Source of the DNA: Opitutus terrae PB90-1
GTDB taxonomy: Bacteria > Verrucomicrobiota > Verrucomicrobiia > Opitutales > Opitutaceae
NCBI RefSeq assembly: GCF_000019965.1
Contig: NC_010571.1
Coordinates: 4,907,001 to 4,971,000, forward strand
Direction of reading: 5' to 3'
DNA: 64,000 bases
The position numbers and the translations under genes are program-made. This document shows, piece by piece, positions 26,772 through 36,674 of this stretch. The first letter of the stretch is position 1; each line of letters starts with the position of its first letter. A model generated the notes under the pieces. It had not been told where the DNA came from and searched no databases. It was given only the letters and a program-made list of their open reading frames with translations.

Positions 26772-29700
26772 CTATTTCCGTCCGCCGAGGATCTTGTTGA
26801 TCGCCTCGCCCACCCCGCTCTTCTCCACCGCGAGGTTGAGCAACTTCGTCTGCAGGTCGCTCGTGTCGGTATGCGCCAGCGTGCCACCGATCTTGATCGG
26901 CGTGGAGAACGCGCTGTAGCCGAGATTGTCCGTCTCCGCCTTCAGCAATTTCACTTTGCCGAGCAGTTCGCCCAACCGGCCGCGCGCGCCCAGATTGATT
27001 TGCAGGTCGAGCGCCTGCTGCAGCAGCGGCCGGCCCGGCACGTAGTCGAGTTTGCCCGCGCCCGCGAGCCGCACCGTCGGCGAGATCAGTGTGAAATCCT
27101 GCAGCAGCAGATCGAGATTTGTGCCGCGCTCGGCCTTCACGCTCAGCTGGTCGAACGGGATCTCGGCGAGGATCTTCACGATTTCCAGCGTCGTGTTCAC
27201 CGTTTCCTCGGTGGAACCCCCGAACAGGCCGCCCACGATCGAAAGCGCGGACTGCGCCGTCTGCATCCGCTCGGCCGGCAGCACCGTGGCGAGCGCGCGA
27301 AACACGCCGCCCTTGCTCGTGATCTCAAATTGTCCCTGCGTGCGCTCCACCACTTCGCCCAGGCTGGCTCCCGCCCCGGCCAGATGGCTGGTGACGTTCA
27401 CCTTGCCTTCGATGGTCGGCAGCTTCGCCGGATCCATCGCGCGAAACACCGGCCCCGTCTCGAGATTCCGCACCACCAGATCACCGTTGAACGCATAGGC
27501 CTGCGCCGCCTGCGGATCGTAGCGCACGCCGCCGTTCAGCTTCAGATCGCTCTCCGGACCAAACACCGCGCGCACAGCGTCGAGGCTCAGCTTCTGCGGA
27601 TCGATCCGCAGCGCGCCCGCGACGTCGGTCACCTCGAAGTCTTCCGCCTGCACCACTTTTTTCAGCGCGAGCGTGATCTGCCCGCCGATGCCGGCCCACG
27701 GCGCGCCCGCGGGTTTCTCTTCCGGCTTGGCGGACTTGTCCTCGGCCGTCTCGCCCGGCACCAGCAGCGCGAGCATGCGGACATCCTCCAGATGAATCAG
27801 CTCGCCCGTCAGCCGCGCGTCCACCGTGGCCGCGGGTTTACCCGGCGTAAACGTGCCACTCAGGAGCAGATCCGACTTGCGGCCCGCGTGCTCAAAGAGC
27901 CATGGCGATTTGAACGTGACGTGACCGTCGCTTGACATGTCAGCGCGCACCTCGGCCGTGATGGCCGGCAGCGTCTCCTTCGTGGTCGCCACCAGATTCA
28001 TCACGGACAATCTGGTCTCGATCGACCGCGTGCCGTCGATGCTGGCATTGAACTCGCCCTGCGCGGTGCCGCTCACGAGTTGCAGCGCGCCGTGCACGGC
28101 CGGCTGGTTGGTCCAACCCGGCAGGTCGGCACTCCAGCGACCGGTGACTTTGATCGGCTGGGCGGGGCCAGTCAGTCGGCCCGCCTTGGCGTCGAGCGCC
28201 AGCAGCGTCGCGCCGGCCTGTCGCAGCGTGAGCTCGACCACCTGCGCCTGCCAGCCGAGGGGCGTATAGTCCGCCGAGGCGTTGAGCGTCACGTCGAGGT
28301 TCTGCAGCAGCGGCCCGTCCGCGTCGCTCAGCGAAAATCCATGGATCGTCAGCGGCCGGCGGGACCGCAGAGCCAGCCCGCCATCGCGCGCGCTGGCGGC
28401 GAATTCGCCCGAGACGTCGCCGCCGCCCAGCCTGAGTTCGCCCGCGAAGGGCTGCGCCCACGCCACCGGCAGGCCGGTGAGCACGACGCCGACGAGATCC
28501 TGCGCCGGATCCGCCACGCGCAGCTCCGCGGTGCTCAGATTGAATTCAAAAGGCTGCAGCGCGCGCACGCTGGCCACCGGCGCCTGGCCCGAGAGGTTCG
28601 CGGTCAACCGCTCCACGCGAAGCGAACGTCCATGCTGCAACACGTCGAAATCCGCAGTCACGTTCGTGCGGCCGATCCCGGCGAGTTCGGGCCGCGCTAC
28701 GGCGAGCCGATCGGCGGACGCTTGCAGCCGCCCACTCGCGTGCACCTCGCCGAAGGTCGTGTCGGTTGCAAAACCGCCCTCGCCCACCGCCGTGAACGTC
28801 GGCAGCGGCTGCCCCAACAGGAACGGCGCGAGATCCGCGTCGCCGAGATCCACTTTCCACGTGCCACCGATCCGCGCGGTCGCCGTGGTCAACGTGCCCT
28901 GCAGCGACGCGAGTTGCTTCTCGCCCTGCACGAGCAGCAACGCGTAAGTCTCGCCCGTGGGGGTGCGCGTCGCCTCGAGATTCGCGTCGAGCTTCACGCC
29001 CGCCGGATGCTGCGTGCCGCTCATCATGGCCGTGGCGCGGGTGCCGAGCCGCGCGAAGGTGCGCGGCGTGTCCATCGTCGCAGCCAGTTGCGCGTGCAAC
29101 GTGAGCGCCCCGCCGTCGCCTTTCGCCGCGGAAACATCCACGGTAAAATTGCCCTCGCGGTTCGCGGCGAGTCCGCCGCCGTGCACGACCACGCGCAGTC
29201 GCAGGGGCCCCTGCCCCTCCAGCGGCGGCAGGATCACCTCGCCATCGAGTTCCACGCCGTCGAGTGACAGATCCACTGGCAGCTGCAGCTCGTGAAACAC
29301 TCCGCGGAACATCGGTGCCGCCGCCTGCGCCGACTCCGCCGCATACGCCGAGGGCAGCAGGGAAAAATCGCCCCGCGCCGCGGTCGCCCCTGCTGGCTCG
29401 GATCGCAGCCACGCCGCCGCCTGCCGGGCCGGACCCGAGAGCTGCGCCGCCTTCGTCAAATCGAGCGTCCAGCCTTTCGCCACGAGTCGCCGGACGTTCA
29501 CGTTCTGACCGATCCCCGCGCGCACCAGCGGCACATCTGCGTCGAGCGCAGGCAGCGTCAGCACGGCACCGTGGCGTTCCAGCCGCACGTCGCGCAACTG
29601 CACCTGGCTCCACCCGGCCGACACCGAGCCGATCCCGCCATGCAGGTCCGGCCGGCTCGCGAGCGCCTTGCGCGCAGCCCAAGTCTGCACCGAGGAGTTG

Positions 29701-29777
29701 AACGCGACGGCGACCAGCACCAGGAGCAGAAGAATGACGACGCCGAGACCGATGAGAATCCCGCGGACGGCTTTCAT
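26772..29777 (-). CDS. Large AsmA-like inner-membrane-anchored protein
   Basis: 1001 residues from ATG at 29777, where a single N-terminal helix begins (GILIGLGVVILLLLVLVAVA). The body is long beta-rich repeats without catalytic motifs. The last 170 residues, with GQFEITSKGGVFRAL, LTLISPTVRLAGAGKLDY-like and QQALDLQINLGARG blocks, match the AsmA/YhdP/TamB-like C-terminal type. Such proteins bridge the periplasm and are linked to lipid transport to the outer membrane. It follows the TolC gene with a 182-bp gap and may be a separate unit. Confidence 0.78.
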   Translation of the reverse strand: MKAVRGILIGLGVVILLLLVLVAVAFNSSVQTWAARKALASRPDLHGGIGSVSAGWSQVQLRDVRLERHGAVLTLPALDADVPLVRAGIGQNVNVRRLVAKGWTLDLTKAAQLSGPARQAAAWLRSEPAGATAARGDFSLLPSAYAAESAQAAAPMFRGVFHELQLPVDLSLDGVELDGEVILPPLEGQGPLRLRVVVHGGGLAANREGNFTVDVSAAKGDGGALTLHAQLAATMDTPRTFARLGTRATAMMSGTQHPAGVKLDANLEATRTPTGETYALLLVQGEKQLASLQGTLTTATARIGGTWKVDLGDADLAPFLLGQPLPTFTAVGEGGFATDTTFGEVHASGRLQASADRLAVARPELAGIGRTNVTADFDVLQHGRSLRVERLTANLSGQAPVASVRALQPFEFNLSTAELRVADPAQDLVGVVLTGLPVAWAQPFAGELRLGGGDVSGEFAASARDGGLALRSRRPLTIHGFSLSDADGPLLQNLDVTLNASADYTPLGWQAQVVELTLRQAGATLLALDAKAGRLTGPAQPIKVTGRWSADLPGWTNQPAVHGALQLVSGTAQGEFNASIDGTRSIETRLSVMNLVATTKETLPAITAEVRADMSSDGHVTFKSPWLFEHAGRKSDLLLSGTFTPGKPAATVDARLTGELIHLEDVRMLALLVPGETAEDKSAKPEEKPAGAPWAGIGGQITLALKKVVQAEDFEVTDVAGALRIDPQKLSLDAVRAVFGPESDLKLNGGVRYDPQAAQAYAFNGDLVVRNLETGPVFRAMDPAKLPTIEGKVNVTSHLAGAGASLGEVVERTQGQFEITSKGGVFRALATVLPAERMQTAQSALSIVGGLFGGSTEETVNTTLEIVKILAEIPFDQLSVKAERGTNLDLLLQDFTLISPTVRLAGAGKLDYVPGRPLLQQALDLQINLGARGRLGELLGKVKLLKAETDNLGYSAFSTPIKIGGTLAHTDTSDLQTKLLNLAVEKSGVGEAINKILGGRK

Positions 29778-29959
29778 GGACAGCAAGAAGACACGACGAA
29801 ACTTGGCGGGTTGCGAAGAGTTATGGATGCGCGGCAGCCGGCCTGCGCGGGCGGTTGAGTCGCCGAGCCGGACGGCTGCCGTCGGACGCGCCGCACCGCA
29901 CGCCCGCCAAGCGGGCAGCGACGGGCGCGAGTGATCGGACGGCCGCGCGGCCGTCGCGG

Positions 29960-31309
29960 TTACCCTTGAACCAGCGCGTCGGTCAGGCCCATGGCCTGCC
30001 GCAACGTCGCGATCGCAACGTTGTAGTTGTAGTAAGCCTGCACCTGGTTGGTGCGCGCGGTGGTCAACTCGACCTGCGCCTGCAACACGTCGAGCTGCGT
30101 GCCGGTGCCGGCGCTGTAACGCGCGTTGGCCAGCCGGACCGCTTCCTCGGCCTGCTCCACGACGCGGCCCGACGCCTCGACCAGCTCGGTCGCTTCCTGC
30201 CAGGAGGAATAGGCGCGGCGCACCTCGACCTCGGCAGCGAGCTCGCGCTCGACCAGCGTCAGCCGGTTCTGCTCCACGACGGAGCGGGCCTGCGCGACCC
30301 GTCCGGAGGTGGCGCGGCCGTCGAAGATGTCCCATTGCGACTGCACGCCGATGAAGGCGCCTTCGCGTCCGTCACTCACGGCGAGCGTGCGGCCCTTGAA
30401 GGCCTCCCAACCGCCGACCGCGGCGACGCGCGGGTAGTAGCCCGAGCGCGCCGTGGTGATCGCCCGCTCGCTCGCGGCGACGAGCTTGCTCAGCCGCTGG
30501 AGATCGGGGCGGTTGGCGCGCGCCGACTCGGTGGCCGAGCGGAGATCGAAGCTGACGGGCTCGAAATCGAGTTTGCCGACGATTTCGGCGGCCGAATCGA
30601 GCGACTCGGTGCGGCGCGTGGTGAGGCCCAGTGATTGCCGGAGCGCCTCGATCGCGAGGCGGTAGTCGTTGCGCGCGGAGATCAGCGGCGTCTTGGCGTT
30701 TGCCACCGCGACCTCGGCCCGCAGCCGCTCGAAGCCGGATACGGTGCCCGCCTCGAACCGATCGGTCGTCGTCTTCAACTGTTGTTCCAGCAGCCGGAGG
30801 TTTTCCTCCTGCACCGTGATCCGTTCCCGCGCGAGCAGTACCTGATAGTAGTTGGTGCGCACCTGCAGCAGCGCCGCATTGATGACGGCTTTCAGGTCCA
30901 GCAGCGCCGCTTCGCGCACGAGCTCCGAGCTCTGAATCGAGGCGCGGACGCCGCCGCCGGCGAAGAGCGTCTGGCTGGCGGTCAGGTTGAGCGACCAGCC
31001 GTGGTTGCTTTGCGGCTGCGAGTTGGAGATCTCGCGCTCGCCGAACTGATAGTTGCCGCCGGCGCCGACATTCGGCAGCGCCTGCGCCTTCACCTCGACG
31101 ACGACGCCTTCCTGCTCGCGGATGCGCTCGCGCGCCTGCCGGATCGCGAAGTTGTGTTCGAGCGCATAGCCGATCGCCGTCTGCAAATCGATGCGGGCCG
31201 GCGCCGGCGGCGGCGGTTCGGTGGCCGGAGCGGCAAACGGCGTGGTCGCGGCCAGAATGAAGGCGGCCGGTCCGATCGCGGACCGGAAAAAATGGCGGGC
31301 AAACTTCAT
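29960..31309 (-). CDS. TolC-family outer-membrane efflux channel
   Basis: 449 residues from ATG at 31309. Signal peptide about 1-30, then ARIDLQTAIGYALEHNFAIR, the standard start of an OEP domain. Two OEP repeats follow with long helical stretches, as in the trimeric TolC barrel-tunnel. No lipobox. It starts 7 bp after the RND pump gene, so it completes an MFP-RND-OMF tripartite pump. The C-terminus ends with ATLRQAMGLTDALVQG. Confidence 0.9.
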   Translation of the reverse strand: MKFARHFFRSAIGPAAFILAATTPFAAPATEPPPPAPARIDLQTAIGYALEHNFAIRQARERIREQEGVVVEVKAQALPNVGAGGNYQFGEREISNSQPQSNHGWSLNLTASQTLFAGGGVRASIQSSELVREAALLDLKAVINAALLQVRTNYYQVLLARERITVQEENLRLLEQQLKTTTDRFEAGTVSGFERLRAEVAVANAKTPLISARNDYRLAIEALRQSLGLTTRRTESLDSAAEIVGKLDFEPVSFDLRSATESARANRPDLQRLSKLVAASERAITTARSGYYPRVAAVGGWEAFKGRTLAVSDGREGAFIGVQSQWDIFDGRATSGRVAQARSVVEQNRLTLVERELAAEVEVRRAYSSWQEATELVEASGRVVEQAEEAVRLANARYSAGTGTQLDVLQAQVELTTARTNQVQAYYNYNVAIATLRQAMGLTDALVQG

Positions 31310-31316
31310 GGTAGAC

Positions 31317-34300
31317 TTATTTAGCGAACGTGGGCGCGGGCTCGAGATTGGACTCGAACACCGGTTCGCGGGCCACGGCTCGGTGTTCCTTGGCAATCAA
31401 CACGTAGAGCGATGGCAACACGAACAAAGTGAAGATCGTGCCGATCGTCATGCCGCCGACAAGCACCAACCCGATCGAATTGCGGGCCGCCGCGCCGGCC
31501 CCGGTGACGAGCGTCAGCGGGAAGTGACCGGCCACCGTGGCGACGCTCGTCATCAGCACCGGCCGGAGCCGGGTCATGGCCGCCTCGTGCACCGCCTCGA
31601 TCTTCGAGCGGCCCTGCTCCTGTAGCTTGTTGGCGAACTCAACGACGAGAATACCGTTCTTCGCGATCAGCCCGACCAGGGTGACCAGTCCGACCTGCGC
31701 GTAGATGTTCAGCGTCGTCGTCCAGCCGTTGGTCCAGAAGGGCACGTTCGGGTTCGGCATTTTCAAGACCGTGAAGACCAGCGCGCCGAACATCGCCAGC
31801 GGCACCGACCCGAGCAGGATTACCAGCGGATCGCGGAACGAGTTGAACTGCACCGCGAGCGCCAGGAAGATCAGCACGATCGCCAGGATGAATGCCGGCA
31901 GGAACTTGTTGCCCTCCTGCCGCAGCTGCCGCGACTCGCCGGTGTAGTCGACGGAGTATCCGGGCGGCAGGATGTCACGCGCCGCCTCCTCGAGCACCTT
32001 GAGCGCTTGATCGAGCGTGCGATTCGTCTGGCCGGAGAGCGTCACCGCGTTGAGCTGCTGGAAACGATTCAGCGAACGCGGCACGGTCTGGTGCTCGATG
32101 TGCGCGACGGCGTTCAGCGGGATTAGCTGGTTCCGCGGGCCGGTGATGTAGATATCCTCGAGCTGCTCCGGATTGAGCCGCTCGCTGCGCTCGATCTGCG
32201 GGATGACCTTGTAGCTCCGGCCTTCGATGTTGAAGCGGTTGACGAAGTTGCCGCCGAGTGCCGACGCGAGGTCCGCGCCGACCTGCGAGAGGTTGAGTCC
32301 GAGAGTGGCGACTTTTTCGCGGTCGATGATCACGCGCGCCTGCGGCTGGTCGTATTTCAGATCGATCAGCGGCGGAAAGAAGAAGATCCCGCTCTGCATC
32401 GCCTTCGCCTGGATCTGGTGCGCGAACTCGAGCAACTGGTCCGACTCCGCCGTCGAAGCGATGACGAACTCGACCGGAAAATTGCTGCCGCCCGGCAAGG
32501 CGGACGGCGTCGTCGCGAACATCTGGATGCCGGGAATCTGCGAGAGCTTGGCCTGCACCTCGGGGAGAATCTCGAACACCGTGCGCTCGCGCGGCGCGTG
32601 CCAGGGTTTCAGCACCATGCCCGAGAAACCGTCGGCACCGAGCGCAGCGCCGGCCGAAGGCGGGAGCATGATCTGGAAGGTGAGATCGACCTCGGGCGTG
32701 CTGAGGAACGCCTGCTCCGCCGCGCGCGCGTAGATCCGCTTCTGGTCGGCGGTGGCGTTGGCTGGCGCGTTGATGATGCCGAAGATCACGCTCTGGTCCT
32801 CGGTCGGCGCGAGCTCCTTCGGCGAGAACATGTACATCGGGAACGCCAGCGCGCCGACCACGAACCAGATTGCGTAAACGAACGGCCGCGCTTGCAGCGT
32901 CCTGCCGAGCGCGCGGCCATAGGCTTCGCGCAACCGATCGAAGTGATGGTTCACCCAGCCGGTGAACCCGCGCTCCTCCTCGGCGGCGCTGCGCAGCATG
33001 TGCGCGGCCATCGTGGGCGACAGCGTCAGCGCCACGATGCCGGAGATCGTGACGGCGCCGGCGAGCGTCAGCGCGAACTCCCGGAACAGCGCGCCCGTCA
33101 GGCCGCCCTGCAAACCGATCGGCGCGTAGACCGCCGCGAGCGTGACCGTCATCGCGATCACGGGGCCGACCAGTTCGCGCGCGCCCTTCATCGCCGCTTG
33201 GCGCGGCGACAGGCCCTCGCGCAGATGCCGCTCCACGTTTTCAACGACAACGATCGCGTCATCGACCACGAGACCGACCGACAGCACGATCGCGAGCAGC
33301 GTCAGCAGGTTGAGCGTAAACCCGAACGTCTGCATCAGGAACACGCCGCCGATCAGCGACACGGGAATCGCGATCACCGGCACGACGGCGGACCGCAGCG
33401 AGCCCAGGAAGAGGAAGATTACGACGACGACGATCAGCAGCGTGTCGAGCAGCGTGTGCGTGACCTCGCTGATCGCGTTGCTGATGTATTCGGAGGCGTC
33501 GTAGCCGATCCGCGCCTCGAGTCCGCTGGGCAGGTCGCGCTTGATCGCGTCGAGTTCGGTGCGCACGCGTTTCACCACGTCGATGGTGTTGGCGTTGGGC
33601 AGCGGGAAGATCCCCATGAACACCGCGGTCTGCCCGGAATAGCGCACCTCGGTGTCGTAGTCCTCGGCCCCGAGGACGACGTCGGCCACGTCTTCAAGCC
33701 GGACGGTGGTGTCGTTATACTGGCGGACAACGAGCCGCTTGAACTCTTCGACCGAATGCAGATCGGTGTTGGCGGTCAGATTGACCTGAACGAGCGAGCC
33801 CTTCGTGCTGCCGACCGCGGCGAGGTAGTTGTTGGCGGCGAGCGCCTGCCGAACCTGCGCCGGGCTGATGTTGAGCGCGGCCATCTTTTCGGGCTTGAGC
33901 CAGATGCGCATCGCGAACGTGCGTGCGCCGAGCACTTCCGCGCGCTGCACGCCGGCCACGGCGCCGAGCCGCGGCTGTACGACGCGCGTGAGGTAGTCGG
34001 TGATCTCCGCCTGCGACAGCATGTCCGACGCGAAGCTCAGATAGGCCGATGCGAACTGGGAGTCGGCCGACTCGACTGAGATCGAGGGCACCTCCGCCTC
34101 GGGCGGCAGGTCGTTGCGGACCTGGTTCACCTTCGCGGTGATGTCGGCGAGCGCCTTCGTCGGCTCGTAGTTGAGCTTCAGACGCGCGTTGATCATCGAA
34201 AAACCCTGCAGGCTTTTCGATTGCACGTAATCGATGCCGTCGGCTGACGCGATAGCCCGCTCGAGCGGCGTGGTGACGAAGCCGCGGACGAGTTCGGCGC

Positions 34301-34466
34301 TGGCGCCGACATAGACGGTGGAGACGTTGACGGAGGCGTTTTCGCTGCGCGGATACTGGCGGACGTTGAGCGAACGCCAGGCCTGGACGCCGGCGATCAC
34401 GATCACCAGGTTGACGACGATCGCGAGCACGGGCCGCCGGATGAAGATGTCGGTGAAAGATTTCAT
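31317..34466 (-). CDS. RND efflux transporter (AcrB/MexF-like, HAE1-type)
   Basis: 1049 residues from ATG at 34466. The first helix is FIRRPVLAIVVNLVIVIAGV. The proton-relay Asp pair is in VGLVVDDAIVVVENVERH (TM4), and the conserved Lys is in LIAKNGILVVEFAN (TM10). Two large periplasmic loops are present. It exports drugs or other small molecules using the proton gradient, with the MFP upstream and TolC-type protein downstream. The substrate cannot be told from sequence. Confidence 0.94.
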   Translation of the reverse strand: MKSFTDIFIRRPVLAIVVNLVIVIAGVQAWRSLNVRQYPRSENASVNVSTVYVGASAELVRGFVTTPLERAIASADGIDYVQSKSLQGFSMINARLKLNYEPTKALADITAKVNQVRNDLPPEAEVPSISVESADSQFASAYLSFASDMLSQAEITDYLTRVVQPRLGAVAGVQRAEVLGARTFAMRIWLKPEKMAALNISPAQVRQALAANNYLAAVGSTKGSLVQVNLTANTDLHSVEEFKRLVVRQYNDTTVRLEDVADVVLGAEDYDTEVRYSGQTAVFMGIFPLPNANTIDVVKRVRTELDAIKRDLPSGLEARIGYDASEYISNAISEVTHTLLDTLLIVVVVIFLFLGSLRSAVVPVIAIPVSLIGGVFLMQTFGFTLNLLTLLAIVLSVGLVVDDAIVVVENVERHLREGLSPRQAAMKGARELVGPVIAMTVTLAAVYAPIGLQGGLTGALFREFALTLAGAVTISGIVALTLSPTMAAHMLRSAAEEERGFTGWVNHHFDRLREAYGRALGRTLQARPFVYAIWFVVGALAFPMYMFSPKELAPTEDQSVIFGIINAPANATADQKRIYARAAEQAFLSTPEVDLTFQIMLPPSAGAALGADGFSGMVLKPWHAPRERTVFEILPEVQAKLSQIPGIQMFATTPSALPGGSNFPVEFVIASTAESDQLLEFAHQIQAKAMQSGIFFFPPLIDLKYDQPQARVIIDREKVATLGLNLSQVGADLASALGGNFVNRFNIEGRSYKVIPQIERSERLNPEQLEDIYITGPRNQLIPLNAVAHIEHQTVPRSLNRFQQLNAVTLSGQTNRTLDQALKVLEEAARDILPPGYSVDYTGESRQLRQEGNKFLPAFILAIVLIFLALAVQFNSFRDPLVILLGSVPLAMFGALVFTVLKMPNPNVPFWTNGWTTTLNIYAQVGLVTLVGLIAKNGILVVEFANKLQEQGRSKIEAVHEAAMTRLRPVLMTSVATVAGHFPLTLVTGAGAAARNSIGLVLVGGMTIGTIFTLFVLPSLYVLIAKEHRAVAREPVFESNLEPAPTFAK

Positions 34467-34575
34467 GTGGTGGTGGGTGTAGTCGCCCCGCATCCCGTCT
34501 CCCGCCCCGACGAAACTGGTAACAGGTGTTACACGATTTCGTTGGCGGGCGGTGCCGGGGTGGAGGGATGGCGGC

Positions 34576-35706
34576 TCAGGTGTTGGCGGGTTTCGGATCG
34601 AGCTTCGCGTCGGGCGCGAGCTTGTTGTCGATGACCACAGGCGTGCCGGCCCGGAGCTTGAACACGCCACTGGTCACGACCTGGTCGCCCGGCTTCAGCC
34701 CCGAAGTCACCGCCACGTAGTCGCCGCGCGCGCCACCGAGGCGAACGAACTGCTGCCGCAGCACCTGCTGCACCTGGCCGGATTGCGGGTCCTTCTTCTC
34801 TTCGATCACGAAAACCGAATCGCCGTACGGCGCGTAGAGGATGGCCGTCGCCGGGACGATGAGCTTTTTCTCGGCGGTGGGGAGCACGACCTCGACGTTG
34901 GCGAACATGCCCGAACGCAGCCGTTCCTCGACGTTCGGCACCGTGGCCTGCACGCGCACGTTGCGCGTCACGACATCCACCTCGGGGCTGATCGCGGTGA
35001 TCTTGCCGGCGAAGACAACCTTCGGCGCTGCATCCGTCGTCACCCGGACGTCCGCGCCCGGGTGCAACACCGACAGCCGCTGCTGTGGGACGGAGAAATT
35101 CACGTAGACCGGATCGAGCGTCTGCAGCGTGGTGATCGCATCACCCTCGCGGAGGATCTGACCCAGGTTGACGAGCCGCAGCCCGAGCCGGCCGGCGAAG
35201 GGCGCGCGGATCGTTTTCTTGGCGATCGTGGCGCGGATGTTATCAGCCCGGGCGACCGCCTCCTTGTATTGCGCATCGGCGGCGTCGAGTTCGGCCTGCG
35301 AGATCGTCGCCTTTTGGATGAGGTCGCGCGAACGGTCGAAATTGGCCTTCGCGAGTTGGGCGGAGGCCTCGGCCGCGCGCAGCTGCGCCTCTTCGCTCGA
35401 AGTGTCGAGTTGCACCAGCAGATCGCCGGCCTGGACCAATGCGCCGGGCTCGAACGCCAGCTTCATGACCTTGCCCGCCAGTTCCGCGGCGACCGTGACG
35501 CCCTGAACCGATTCGACCGACCCGGTGGCGGTCACGGTGTCGGGCCAGTCTTCCTCGCGCACGGGCGCCGAGGTGACGGTCTCGGGGGGAGGAGTCATGT
35601 GTGCGCCGGCAGCGGCCATGGCGCGGAACTGCAGCAGCTTGGTGCCGACCAGCGCGCCAACAATAACGATGATGGCGACGGTCGTGAGGGCGAATCTCTT
35701 GATCAT
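34576..35706 (-). CDS. RND efflux periplasmic adaptor (membrane fusion protein)
   Basis: 376 residues from ATG at 35706. The N-terminal anchor helix (FALTTVAIIVIVGALVGTKL) has no lipobox Cys. The lipoyl halves are GSVESVQGVTVAAELAGKVM and IRAPFAGRLGLRLVNLGQIL, with a coiled hairpin between. Beta-barrel and proximal domains follow. It links the pump to the outer-membrane channel. It is 56 bp downstream of marR. Confidence 0.92.
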   Translation of the reverse strand: MIKRFALTTVAIIVIVGALVGTKLLQFRAMAAAGAHMTPPPETVTSAPVREEDWPDTVTATGSVESVQGVTVAAELAGKVMKLAFEPGALVQAGDLLVQLDTSSEEAQLRAAEASAQLAKANFDRSRDLIQKATISQAELDAADAQYKEAVARADNIRATIAKKTIRAPFAGRLGLRLVNLGQILREGDAITTLQTLDPVYVNFSVPQQRLSVLHPGADVRVTTDAAPKVVFAGKITAISPEVDVVTRNVRVQATVPNVEERLRSGMFANVEVVLPTAEKKLIVPATAILYAPYGDSVFVIEEKKDPQSGQVQQVLRQQFVRLGGARGDYVAVTSGLKPGDQVVTSGVFKLRAGTPVVIDNKLAPDAKLDPKPANT

Positions 35707-35762
35707 GGCGGGAGTGGTGTGGTGGATTTCGAAACGGCTGGAGCCGGCGGGGGCCGGAAAAT

Positions 35763-36320
35763 TCAGGGCGCGACGGAAACCGGGGGCGATTCCGCCCGCG
35801 GCGAGCCAAGCTTCGCCGCTTGGCCGGTGATCTTGGCCAGCAGCAAGACGAGGGTCTGGCGTTCGGACTCGGTCAACGGCTGCATCAACAATGCCATTCG
35901 CTCGAAGTGCGGCGGCATGACGGCCTGCAACAACGCTCGTGCTTTGCCCGTCAACGTCACCAGCATCATCCTGCGATCGGCTTGATCGGGCTCCCGGTTG
36001 ACCAGCCCGTCGCGCTCGAGCGTGTCGATCAAACCGGTCATGGTGGCACGGGTCACGCCGGCCAGCTCGGCGAGCTCGGCGGGCGTGCATGGGCGGGTAC
36101 CGTGGCAGGCCTTGCTGTGCAGGAGTACCAAGACCATGAACCGGCCCTGCGACAGGTTGTGCTCGGCGAGATGCGCGCCGGCGACGCGAAACGCGTCATC
36201 CCCAGCGCGCAGCAAATGCAGGAAGACCTCCGTCGCGGAAGGGTCGAGTTCAGGAAACGACTTCGACGCCGCGAGGAGGCACTCGTACTTGGGCAGATTG
36301 TTGAGCAGCAAAAAGGACAT
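35763..36320 (-). CDS. MarR-family transcriptional regulator
   Basis: 185 residues from ATG at 36320. The winged helix-turn-helix is at about residues 75-130: TPAELAELAGVTRATMTGLIDTLERDGLVNRE, then the wing DQADRRMMLVTLTGKARALL (cited as two short blocks). MarR proteins act as dimers and release DNA on binding a ligand. It is first in the marR-MFP-RND-TolC operon, so it likely represses itself and the pump from the palindrome at 36347-36367. Confidence 0.9.
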   Translation of the reverse strand: MSFLLLNNLPKYECLLAASKSFPELDPSATEVFLHLLRAGDDAFRVAGAHLAEHNLSQGRFMVLVLLHSKACHGTRPCTPAELAELAGVTRATMTGLIDTLERDGLVNREPDQADRRMMLVTLTGKARALLQAVMPPHFERMALLMQPLTESERQTLVLLLAKITGQAAKLGSPRAESPPVSVAP

Positions 36321-36346
36321 TCAGGGCCCGGCGCGTTGATAAGGGC

Positions 36347-36367
36347 CCTAACTGTTAGCCGGCTAAC
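36347..36367. promoter_or_regulatory. Candidate MarR operator with three TTAG half-sites
   Basis: GTTAGCCGGCTAAC (36354-36367) is a perfect 14-bp palindrome. CTAACTGTTAG (36348-36358) is a second overlapping palindrome sharing one half-site. The region is 27-47 bases upstream of the marR start, where a repressor would cover the promoter. Confidence 0.7.
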
Positions 36368-36477
36368 TATCCGCGCAAGCGGCCAGCGTGTCTGCAGCCG
36401 CGTTGTGAGTTTCTCTGATGCTGCGGCGGCGGCGCGAGAACAGCGCTACTGGCGGCATCGCGTGGTCGCCGGCAAGG

Positions 36478-36575
36478 CGGAGCGCGTTGCCCTCAACGCG
36501 CTTTCGTAGCGGAAGCGCCGGACCTCCACGGGCGGGACGCCCGTGCCACGTGGCATGGGCGTCCCGCCCATGTCA
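36478..36575. repeat. Three palindromes in tandem
   Basis: AGCGCGTTGCCCTCAACGCG (36481-36500), CACGGGCGGGACGCCCGTG (about 36528-36546) and ATGGGCGTCCCGCCCAT (about 36554-36570). The families match those near 24.5 kb and 26.7 kb. Between marR and tkt there is no gene. Confidence 0.75.
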
Positions 36576-36610
36576 GGAATTCGGATGCCACGCTGCAGCG
36601 CTTCAGCATA

Positions 36611-36650
36611 AAACAGAAAGGGCGAGCACCCGCAGTGCGGAAGCTCGCCC
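36611..36650 (-). terminator. Rho-independent terminator of tkt
   Basis: On the minus strand GGGCGAGC and GCTCGCCC pair around a loop with an inner CCGCA/TGCGG stem, followed by TTTCTGTTTT. It starts 25 bases past the tkt stop. Confidence 0.88.
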
Positions 36651-36674
36651 TCGAAAACTTCGCTTCAGATCGGC

